From a virus: a DNA stretch of 39,110 nt. Under the pieces are notes generated by a model that was given only the letters and a program-made list of their open reading frames with translations, was not told the origin of the DNA and did not search any database. Made by a program: the position numbers and the translations under genes. Below, one piece after another: positions 28,914-36,637 of the stretch. The DNA lies in IMG/VR virus record IMGVR_UViG_3300034374_000274, positions 1-39,110 of that record; one strand, written 5' to 3'. Position 1 is the first letter of the stretch; each line of letters starts with the position of its first letter.

Positions 28914-29776
28914 TATTCTTGGCCCCTATAAAATTCTGTGATGCTTGCCACTGTGGCATTACCATCTGCTCCTGCCCAACCAGGATTTTTCTTAAGTTGT
29001 TTGCTACCCTTTTCATAAACGACAGTATCGGGTGCAGCATCTCTGTAACCAGGTGCAGCAACAAGAAGTCCTAGTGGTGCACTACCATCGTAGTCCCAAC
29101 GATCCAGGTACTTTTCTAGTGCCTTTAGATGATCCGTCATATTACCAGATTTATTAAGTTTCTTCAAGTCAATTCCAGCTTCTTGGGCTGGTGTACCTAG
29201 GATCTGAAACATATTACCTGCAGAACCCATGTTAGTTCCTACACTACTTTCTTTGGCAGCAACTAGAAAGATCTCACGTTCTGTAAGTCCTGGGTACTTC
29301 TCAGTCATACTAGCTAATTGAGTCATAAACTCAGTGTCATCTTGCAAGATAGCAATGGTGTTGGAGTAGGCTCCAAGTTCTGCATCATCTGTGTAAGAAC
29401 CTGGGGGTGTAGGATCTACTTCAGGAGCTGCCTCTGCTTCTGCAGGAGACATCAGACCACCTGAAGGAGGACTTACTGTCTCAGCCTCCTCTGCATCAAG
29501 AGCTTCTTGAAGGGTAACAGGATTACCAGCTTCATCTGTAAGTGCTCTGGAAGTATTCATATCATCCATCATACTATACTTTGTCTCATCGTCCATTTTA
29601 ATTCTTTGGATAAGATCTCTCTGCACTTCAAGAGGGTCATCATCATAAACCTCTAGGTTTGCCTTCATAGGCTTACTAAGAATCCCCCTCGCAGGAGATG
29701 CTTGTAAAGCTGAGTACTTGTTAGGAGACTCTCGTAAATTTTGAAGGTATTTGAGATAAGGTACATTATAAGCCAT
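28913..29776 (-). CDS. Virion lytic transglycosylase-like protein
   Basis: ATG at 29776 is preferred to a TTG at 29782 because GGAG is eight bases upstream. Residues 1-130 are low complexity (MSPAEAEAAPEVDPTPPGSY). Residues 135-287 look like a lysozyme-fold transglycosylase: EREIFLVAAKESSVGT, with catalytic Glu near 176, then SAGNMFQILG (the GLFQI motif), and a later Tyr-bearing VAAPGYRDAAPD. It probably opens peptidoglycan during DNA entry, the job done by the N-terminus of T7 gp16. Confidence 0.72.
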   Translation of the reverse strand: MAYNVPYLKYLQNLRESPNKYSALQASPARGILSKPMKANLEVYDDDPLEVQRDLIQRIKMDDETKYSMMDDMNTSRALTDEAGNPVTLQEALDAEEAETVSPPSGGLMSPAEAEAAPEVDPTPPGSYTDDAELGAYSNTIAILQDDTEFMTQLASMTEKYPGLTEREIFLVAAKESSVGTNMGSAGNMFQILGTPAQEAGIDLKKLNKSGNMTDHLKALEKYLDRWDYDGSAPLGLLVAAPGYRDAAPDTVVYEKGSKQLKKNPGWAGADGNATVASITEFYRGQE

Positions 29777-29778
29777 GA

Positions 29779-32700
29779 TCAAGCTCCTTCTTCTTCTTTT
29801 TTAGCTTTCATTTTAAAGACGTCACTAAAGCCTTGATCACCAAACAACAGATCTGACCAGAACTCAGCTTTATTTTCTTCTTCTTTAAACTCTAGCTGCT
29901 CTCTAATTGATGTTAAGCTTTGTTCACCAAGAAGGATCTTGAGTGCTCTATCAGCAGCACCTTCAGACTGTGCAAAGGCATAGGACATAATATCTCTTTC
30001 TTTTTGCCAGTAGTCATCTATAGCTTTTTGGGTAAGTCCATTTACCTCTTTAGCATAGGTGAGGCTAGCAATGTTCTGTGCTTCTGTGTTTGAAGTGTTG
30101 ATGTTCTGTCTCCACTGAGCATTAGCCTGAGCCACTGCTAGGTAGTTTTGAGCATTAAACATCTCACGTTGGTTTTGCAGTGCAGAGTTAAATTCAAGAA
30201 TTGCATTAGCTTCTTCAGCATTAAACTGAGTAATAGCATTTTGTTGTGCTGCATTGAACTGTGATACTTGAGCTGCAAGGTTTGAGAAGAACTGGTTAGT
30301 TTGGTTTGTACTTGTGGCATTAAATTGTGCAGAGGCATTAGCCTGAGCTGCATCACTGAGCATTGCATTGCTAACTTGCTGTGCTTTAAACAGTGCAGTA
30401 GATTGATTGTTGCTAAGGTTAGCCATGTCAAGCTGCAAGAAGTTCTGCGCATTTTGTACTTGAGCTTGTTGTAGGTTATTTAGGCTGGCCATCTCAAGTT
30501 GAGATAGTGCAGCAGCTTCAGACATAACGAGGGCTTGCTTGTTGCTCAAGTTTTGCAAATCCATAGTGTTTGCAGCACGAGAGTTTTCCAAAGCAATTTG
30601 TTGCTCTGCACTAAAGTTCATATTAGCAATCTCAGAAACTCTGGCTGCATTTTGTACTTTAGCTTGGAAGGCTTGATCAAACTCTTGACCTAAGAACTTA
30701 GCTCTTTGCTCTGCTTTAAATAGAGCCATCTGCTGTTTGTTACCAGCATCAATCTGAGCAATAGGTAGAGCAGCTTCCATAGCAGCTTGAATAACTGCTT
30801 GACCTGCCATAGACGAAGCACCAAGACCTCTAGCTGCAAGCATTTGAGATGCTTTACGCATTGATCCTGCAGCCCATGCAGGTGTATCACCACCTTCGAA
30901 TTGAGCCATAAGACCTGCTAGTTCATCTTGAACAGATGCAGCAGCTACTTCACCAGTACCAAAGGCCTGTTGAACTGCAGCTTGGTCTACACCAGTACCC
31001 GTAATAACCTCTCCATTTGGACCTGTCTGCAGTGTACGAGTGGGTAGACCGGCTTCACCTGCGACATCAGCTACAGTCTGGGATGAACCTGTTTCAGCTG
31101 TAAGATCCGATACTGAGGAAGTATAATCTGTTTGACCTGTAATTGTTTGAGTTAGGTCAGATAACTGAGCAGCTTGTAGACCACCAGTAGTGGTTAAGTA
31201 ATCACCAATATTTAAGTTATTAGCTGCAATAAACTGATCTGGAGTAAATGTCTGACCGTTCATATTAAATGTACCAGTCGTAACATCCCAGTTAGCTCCT
31301 GCTACAGCATCGGCCATACCCTGGTAGTTAGTTGTAGTACCACCTTGAAGCTGTGTAGCTATTCCAGGTGCTGCAGTAGTTAGACCTACTTGAGCTGCTC
31401 CAGGAATGTCCACTGCTTCTGAAAGAAGGTTACCTGCTTCGTCATACATTGCAGGGGTTCCTGGACCTTTAGCTTGAACTACTTGACCTACTTGTGCAGG
31501 GTCTGCACCAACCATAATAGGTTGACCTGCAGTATCGAACATAAGATTACCTGAAGCATCTGTAGCTTGCCTTTTACCAATCACAGGGGCCAGTGCTTGA
31601 GCTTGACCTGCAGTAGACTCTAAGACAGTCCCAGGCATTAACTCTTTTGTCATAGGTTGACCAGTAGCTGGGTCTAACTTAACTGTACCATCAGCATTGT
31701 ATTCATAACCTAGCTCTGCCATAGTAGATACACCAGGCATTGCTACAGAGGTAGCAGGGTTAAACGTAGCTTGTGCTTGTTTGTTAGCTAGAGACTGAAA
31801 ATATTCTTCAGGAGTTTGTGTAATTACTTGGCCAGTTACAGGGTCAGTAAAACTTACATCACCGTAGATTTGATTAGGATCAATGGGATTCGGATTAGGA
31901 GAAACTACTGAGCCATCTTCTCCAGAATAACCCTGAATTACCCCGCCAGTGTTGGCACCAGTAAACGTATTACCACCAGCTGTAATAGGATTAAAGACAC
32001 CAGTACCCATAGTACCCGTCTGCTGATTTACTTCGTAGTAACCTGCAGGAACTGCTTGCAGTGGTTGACTACCTTGAAACGGAATAAATATTTGATGGCC
32101 AGTACTAGGATTACGGTACAGCTTTTGACTTAATGCATACGAAGATACATCCTGACCTGCAGCTTCTTTTTCTGCTATAGTTTGTGGCTGGTAAAACTGT
32201 TGCTGTTCTACAGCCCTATCTTTAAAGTCTTTAACTTGGTTTGTAATATTATCTTCAAAAGTCTGAGCAGGTACTGTGTAAGTACCAGAAGCACCAGGAC
32301 TTACTTGAGATACACCACCAGTAAATGTGGGTAACACTGCAGAATCTGGAATGTCTAGAGTATTTGAATCTGCAGTAAACCCACCAGAAATTCCACCTGC
32401 ACCAGAGTCAGTTGCAGTACCTCCGGTAACAATACCTGTAGCATTGTTGCCAGAACCCCCAGGAGTAGTTTCCTCCATTTTCTTTTTCAACTCTTCCCAC
32501 TCCATCATATCAAGAGTAGCATTGTCGTAGGATCCAAATTCGTTAATTTTAGAACCCCAATAAGAGTTGTCTTTTAACCGCCCGTCTAGATCGGAGTAGT
32601 CAGCTTTTTGGCCAGTTATAGCATTTGTTTTATTCGTATCAATGTTACTAGCCGCCAAAGCATTAGTAAGCCACTCACTGTTAGCAGTATTACTGTTAAT

Positions 32701-33159
32701 AACAGTCATCCCACTTAGGCCAGCTTCAGCCAATTCTTCCTCAGTAGGAGCTTCTTGCCAACGTTGTTGAAGAAGTTTAGCACCCTCATCAACTGCTTGA
32801 TTGCTTCCGTAGAACCCAATATTTTCACCTGGTTTATACCCATTGTTCCTAAGGAGCTTATGCGCCTCGCCAAAAGCAAAAGGATCACTTGAATCAATGC
32901 CTACAGACTCGTAAGCTGCATTTAGTACTGCACTAGATACGCCAGTATTCTGCGACAAATATGTTAAATCTGCAAGGTTTTCGATGGCACTACCAGGACC
33001 AGTATTTAATACGGGTGATGCGCCCGTAGCAGTGTAATAGCCACCCTGTTCGCCATCATACAAAGCTCCGCTAGGAGCAGTTACTGTACCGTCCCCGTTA
33101 TCTGTAAACCCGTGCGAACTGACAAGTAGTTTCTCTACGTTATTTAAATTGCTGGCCAT
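29779..33159 (-). CDS. Large Q/N-rich internal virion protein, 1126 aa
   Basis: The N-terminal 250 residues are mixed. Residues 250-700 are Gly/Thr/Ala-rich and beta-like, with many short repeats of the DPATGQP and GTGV type. Residues 730-1060 are a long helical region with a recurring QFNA-x-xxNA pattern (AAQVSQFNAAQQNAITQFNA, EEANAILEFNSALQNQREMF). It ends with a charged helix, KMKAKKEEEGA. Long FNA-type repeats are familiar from internal proteins of marine podoviruses. It probably forms part of the ejected core, with the helical repeats packing along the DNA channel (inference). Confidence 0.75.
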   Translation of the reverse strand: MASNLNNVEKLLVSSHGFTDNGDGTVTAPSGALYDGEQGGYYTATGASPVLNTGPGSAIENLADLTYLSQNTGVSSAVLNAAYESVGIDSSDPFAFGEAHKLLRNNGYKPGENIGFYGSNQAVDEGAKLLQQRWQEAPTEEELAEAGLSGMTVINSNTANSEWLTNALAASNIDTNKTNAITGQKADYSDLDGRLKDNSYWGSKINEFGSYDNATLDMMEWEELKKKMEETTPGGSGNNATGIVTGGTATDSGAGGISGGFTADSNTLDIPDSAVLPTFTGGVSQVSPGASGTYTVPAQTFEDNITNQVKDFKDRAVEQQQFYQPQTIAEKEAAGQDVSSYALSQKLYRNPSTGHQIFIPFQGSQPLQAVPAGYYEVNQQTGTMGTGVFNPITAGGNTFTGANTGGVIQGYSGEDGSVVSPNPNPIDPNQIYGDVSFTDPVTGQVITQTPEEYFQSLANKQAQATFNPATSVAMPGVSTMAELGYEYNADGTVKLDPATGQPMTKELMPGTVLESTAGQAQALAPVIGKRQATDASGNLMFDTAGQPIMVGADPAQVGQVVQAKGPGTPAMYDEAGNLLSEAVDIPGAAQVGLTTAAPGIATQLQGGTTTNYQGMADAVAGANWDVTTGTFNMNGQTFTPDQFIAANNLNIGDYLTTTGGLQAAQLSDLTQTITGQTDYTSSVSDLTAETGSSQTVADVAGEAGLPTRTLQTGPNGEVITGTGVDQAAVQQAFGTGEVAAASVQDELAGLMAQFEGGDTPAWAAGSMRKASQMLAARGLGASSMAGQAVIQAAMEAALPIAQIDAGNKQQMALFKAEQRAKFLGQEFDQAFQAKVQNAARVSEIANMNFSAEQQIALENSRAANTMDLQNLSNKQALVMSEAAALSQLEMASLNNLQQAQVQNAQNFLQLDMANLSNNQSTALFKAQQVSNAMLSDAAQANASAQFNATSTNQTNQFFSNLAAQVSQFNAAQQNAITQFNAEEANAILEFNSALQNQREMFNAQNYLAVAQANAQWRQNINTSNTEAQNIASLTYAKEVNGLTQKAIDDYWQKERDIMSYAFAQSEGAADRALKILLGEQSLTSIREQLEFKEEENKAEFWSDLLFGDQGFSDVFKMKAKKEEEGA

Positions 33160-33170
33160 CTTTTGAGTCC

Positions 33171-33425
33171 TTACTTATCCATTGCCATGTATACTGCGCC
33201 TGCAATAAACGTCAGTACGGCGACAGTGGTTATTTTTACTACTGTAGTCCAGATACCTTTACGGGTATCTCGCCACGCTTCTAGTAAGCTACGCATTTCG
33301 GTAATGTCTTTTTGTGCTTGATCATCTAACAGTCCAATAGAACGTAAAGCTTCCTTTGCCCCACGTCTAGCTGCACGATCTAGCATATCTTCTATTTCAT
33401 CTGCTGTAAGTTTAATGTCAGACAT
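33171..33425 (-). CDS. Small tail-anchored membrane protein, 84 aa
   Basis: MSDIKLTADEIEDMLDRAAR, then RGAKEALRSIGLLDD, WRDTRKGIWTTVVKI and a single C-terminal membrane segment (TTVAVLTFIAGAVYMAM, 64-81). The order ADEIEDMLDRAARRGAKEAL...WRDTR recalls a widespread alphaproteobacterial phage family (DUF6127-like, from memory). It is placed among virion genes rather than lysis genes, so it may be an entry-related or holin-like protein. Confidence 0.7.
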   Translation of the reverse strand: MSDIKLTADEIEDMLDRAARRGAKEALRSIGLLDDQAQKDITEMRSLLEAWRDTRKGIWTTVVKITTVAVLTFIAGAVYMAMDK

Positions 33426-33435
33426 AACCTACACT

Positions 33436-33939
33436 CTATGGTTTAGTAGGCCAGTCAGCCTCATCTAAGTGGGGCCAGTTAGCGTGGCTTGTGATGTCAC
33501 GCAGTGCTTGACGGTATGCTGTTTGTTCAGCAGTCATAGTGAGATCAGAAGATGCCCACCAGTCTGTTTCACCAATCAAGCGGTCACGCTGTGTGCGGTT
33601 ACTTTCTGCTGCACTACTGTCTAGCTGTGCTTGATATGCTGCTTCATGTTCAGCTTTAGTGGTTGTTACACCATCCTCAGTTGTGTCAGCAAACATATCA
33701 GCTATCTGCCATGCCTCAACCCAGTTGTTATTAGCATCCTGCACTACACCATTGCGGCGTACTGATTGATATGCACCAATGCCATCCGTAGGTTTAGGCG
33801 CACGAAGCACAGGGTCTACATTCAGTGCGTCAAACACATTACTTGTCCACACTTTAGGCATAGACATGTTAGGGTTTTCTTTGCGTAACTGGCCTTGAGA
33901 TTTAAGCTCACCAGTTGTGCGATCACGATATTCAGTCAT
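33436..33939 (-). CDS. Probable tail-fibre assembly chaperone, 167 aa
   Basis: N-terminal MTEYRDRTTGELKSQGQLRK, a central VEAWQIADMFADTTEDGVTT, then a helix and the C-terminal signature RDRLIGETDWWASSDLTMTA followed by YRQALRDITSHANWPHLDEA. The RD.LL..TDW....D......W..YRQ.LRDIT motif is that of phage tail assembly chaperones that sit next to fibre genes. It matches its place between two tail proteins. Confidence 0.8.
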   Translation of the reverse strand: MTEYRDRTTGELKSQGQLRKENPNMSMPKVWTSNVFDALNVDPVLRAPKPTDGIGAYQSVRRNGVVQDANNNWVEAWQIADMFADTTEDGVTTTKAEHEAAYQAQLDSSAAESNRTQRDRLIGETDWWASSDLTMTAEQTAYRQALRDITSHANWPHLDEADWPTKP

Positions 33940-33983
33940 TAGTTGATACTCCTTGTATGACCTTGATTATATTGCGTATGCAG

Positions 33984-36035
33984 TTATGCGATTGCGTGGA
34001 AGATGTAAGTGGCGTTAGCTACGTTAATGTTTGTACCAGAGTTTTGAACTACATTGAAACCACTATTATTCGGATCAACACTGTCATAACTAGAGTTTTC
34101 TGCTGTTGGCCCTGAGATATTATATCCAAGGTGGGGATCATTTCCTGAAACAATGCCACGTTCTGTGTCCCACTGATACCAGTTACCCGTGCTGTCGGTA
34201 CGTTTTATCATTATAAAACTTGCACCTGACGTAAAGCCACAGTTGATAGTTTGACTTGCGCCATTACCCGTGTAGCTCCCCACCTTAGATATACCGGGGA
34301 GGCTTGCGAAGAGGTACATTATGTGAGTAACACCAGATGAATTTACTCCAACACCACTAGCTTGGTTACCTAGGTTGAAAGCAGTGTCAGTCGCTGATCT
34401 CATATACAATGCGCTACTCTGTTTTGCGGTAACAGCATTTAAGAACAAATGATGATCGTTTCCTAATTCAGAACACCAAGTAAACCAGTTACTTGACGCT
34501 GTTCGCTGCTTCACGATTACAAGCTCAGGTGAAACCCCTAAATTGTGTGTTATTGATCTACTACCTTGGCCTGTCCCCGTGTAAGCAACGACATCAAAGA
34601 AGCCAGCTGCTTGACGATAAAAGTACCCAATATATGGCACAGGAGTGCCACCATAAACACCATTTAAGTTGCCGGCACCTGTAAACTCTAATCCAAAGTT
34701 ATTATCTAAGTGCTTATAATTGCCATCAGAAGAAGTACTATTTGTCATATCAGTGTAAAGTTGTTTACCCGGACCTCTAATCCTATCAATCACCCAGTTG
34801 TTATAAGTGTAGTTTTTAGTTCTGTTTTGGATAAAAACAGTGTCAACAGGAAAGCCTACGTCTAAGTCTTGTGAAGAATTATTGCCAGTATAGGCCAAAG
34901 CCTTAAACACATCAGTCGCACTCTCAGGCACAGCCATAGGGCCACGGCGAATGGCGATGTAGATGTAGGTTCCACCATTGGCACTATATAGAGCATCAAG
35001 TCCAGACCTAACCTTAAAACCGTTTGATTGAGGACTGACTCCTGCATAAGCAGGTGTTGCCTCCGCTGCGTTAGTGTTAGCCATAATATCTTTCTGACCA
35101 GTTGATGCAACATCATCACCGCTAACAATTAAACCACGCATAACATCAAGCATTAACCAATCTTCTGCGCTGTCAGTTCGTTTTATCATTAACCACTGAG
35201 GCTCAAAGCCTAAATCAATCTCAGTATTTCCAGAACCACCAGTATAACTCCCACACTTGATAATATCAGCATCACCATCAGGGCCGAACCCACCGTTACC
35301 ATCGTTGTGTGCGAATAGGTAGGCTACATAAGTTTGCCCAGAAGCATTTACATTTCCGTTATTACCTAAAGTAAATTGCGTGGATGTAGGCGCAGTGTCG
35401 TTCCAATAGCCCGTGTTATCAAATCTACCATAGGTGTGATTTAGCCACGTAAAGTAATCTTCTGGGGCGGTGCTGTCTATTCCCCTATGATAAACAGACC
35501 ATTCATAGTTGGAACTTGTGCCTTTTATTATGATGCAACCTGGGGTTGATCCTAAGTTGTGACTAACAGTACGACCAGAAGTACCATTGCCAGTATAAGT
35601 CACCACATCAAAGAACTTACGGGCTTTGCGGAATGTCCAAGAGGCGTAGTCTATGTCTCCATAAGACGCACCACCTTGGTTAGTAATAGACTGTTGACCA
35701 GATGGGCCTAGAGTGAAGCCGTTGCTGTTAAATGAAGTTACGCCATATGATGCTGCTGAATTTGAAGCATTATTCAGATTAGGAAAAAGAATGTCGTAAG
35801 CTGTTCCATTTGTGGAACCTCTTTCACTATCCCAAATTAAGTGGTTGTAAGATGTATCTCTGGCCTTAGCCCAAACCATCCCGCCTTGTCCAGCAAGGTC
35901 AACCCCGTTATTAATGGGCTGAGACGCACTATTGCCAGTATATAAATAAGTGCTGAACACATCTTCTACGTTCAGGGCTCCACCACCAGCGGCACCTGCT
36001 GCACTTTGAAAAGCTTGTCTTACTCTTGTAGACAT
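33984..36035 (-). CDS. Tail protein built of six repeated beta domains, 683 aa
   Basis: After a short start (MSTRVRQAFQSAAGAAGGGA), about six repeats of 90-120 residues follow. Each opens with a (Y/S)YTGN(G/N) motif, continues as ...NLG..P..(I/V)(I/L)IK and ends with W..(D/S)(T/S)ERG: examples are VVTYTGNGTSGRTVSHNLGS, KCGSYTGGSGNTEIDLGFEP and KVGSYTGNGASQTINCGFTS. Such repeats form beta sandwiches used in tail fibres or spikes for binding host glycans. It sits between the chaperone and the coiled-coil/fibre genes. Repeat copy number can change by recombination, so this may be a host-range protein. Confidence 0.8.
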   Translation of the reverse strand: MSTRVRQAFQSAAGAAGGGALNVEDVFSTYLYTGNSASQPINNGVDLAGQGGMVWAKARDTSYNHLIWDSERGSTNGTAYDILFPNLNNASNSAASYGVTSFNSNGFTLGPSGQQSITNQGGASYGDIDYASWTFRKARKFFDVVTYTGNGTSGRTVSHNLGSTPGCIIIKGTSSNYEWSVYHRGIDSTAPEDYFTWLNHTYGRFDNTGYWNDTAPTSTQFTLGNNGNVNASGQTYVAYLFAHNDGNGGFGPDGDADIIKCGSYTGGSGNTEIDLGFEPQWLMIKRTDSAEDWLMLDVMRGLIVSGDDVASTGQKDIMANTNAAEATPAYAGVSPQSNGFKVRSGLDALYSANGGTYIYIAIRRGPMAVPESATDVFKALAYTGNNSSQDLDVGFPVDTVFIQNRTKNYTYNNWVIDRIRGPGKQLYTDMTNSTSSDGNYKHLDNNFGLEFTGAGNLNGVYGGTPVPYIGYFYRQAAGFFDVVAYTGTGQGSRSITHNLGVSPELVIVKQRTASSNWFTWCSELGNDHHLFLNAVTAKQSSALYMRSATDTAFNLGNQASGVGVNSSGVTHIMYLFASLPGISKVGSYTGNGASQTINCGFTSGASFIMIKRTDSTGNWYQWDTERGIVSGNDPHLGYNISGPTAENSSYDSVDPNNSGFNVVQNSGTNINVANATYIFHAIA

Positions 36036-36049
36036 CTAGGTTTACCCTC

Positions 36050-36274
36050 TTACTCTTTTACGTCAGGTGTATCAGCTTGTTCAAGTGACTGGTTAAGCAT
36101 TGCTACAAAAGCATCACGCCCTACAGTTAGCTGGTCTAAGTTAAACTGTGCGGAACCCATCTTACGATCCAAGTCAGCAATGTGGTTAATAATAGCTTTC
36201 TGTTGATCTGTTAGTTGATCTTCAGTGTATTCTTTGTCGTTAATCGTAATGGTTTTTGTTTGTTTCTCTACCAT
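36050..36274 (-). CDS. Small coiled-coil virion-region protein, 74 aa
   Basis: MVEKQTKTITINDKEYTEDQ, then LTDQQKAIINHIADLDRKMG and a helix SAQFNLDQLTVGRDAFVAML. A short beta hairpin followed by one long amphipathic helix. It resembles small proteins found beside fibre genes of cyanophages (DUF6447-like, from memory). Possibly a fibre chaperone. Confidence 0.68.
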   Translation of the reverse strand: MVEKQTKTITINDKEYTEDQLTDQQKAIINHIADLDRKMGSAQFNLDQLTVGRDAFVAMLNQSLEQADTPDVKE

Positions 36275-36308
36275 TGTGATTCTCCTTTGTTGTTATGTTA
36301 TAGTTGTT

Positions 36309-36608
36309 TTACCAAGGTGTACCTGAAGCTGTAGTAGGTGTTTTATCAGCGTCAATCTTAGCTTGCAATGCTGCTTCAGTTTCTGCTTTATCAATCACAC
36401 CATAGACCCAGCCTAATACTGTAGCCTCAGTTACACTGTCATAAGCAATGAACCCTGAGTCAGAAGCATTAGGGCTAAACCCTACAGTGCCATACGAAGA
36501 TGCTGTATAGTCGCCATCCTCTGCTTCTACACGCCAATGTGCTACTGTGATGCCACCTGTAGCAACTTCATTTTCACAGTTATTGATAGTCCAAGTAAAA
36601 GTTGTCAT
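36309..36608 (-). CDS. Small tail-fibre-associated protein, 99 aa
   Basis: MTTFTWTINNCENEVATGGI, TVAHWRVEAEDGDYTASSYG, TVGFSPN, then FIAYDSVTEATVLGWVYGVI and a C-terminal KIDADKTPTTASGTPW. This pattern is very common directly after marine-phage tail-fibre genes (DUF7936-type, from memory). Probably a chaperone or accessory fibre protein. It starts 29 bases after the fibre gene stop. Confidence 0.75.
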   Translation of the reverse strand: MTTFTWTINNCENEVATGGITVAHWRVEAEDGDYTASSYGTVGFSPNASDSGFIAYDSVTEATVLGWVYGVIDKAETEAALQAKIDADKTPTTASGTPW

Positions 36609-36637
36609 AGTTAGTTTTCCTTATAAGGGTAATAGAG

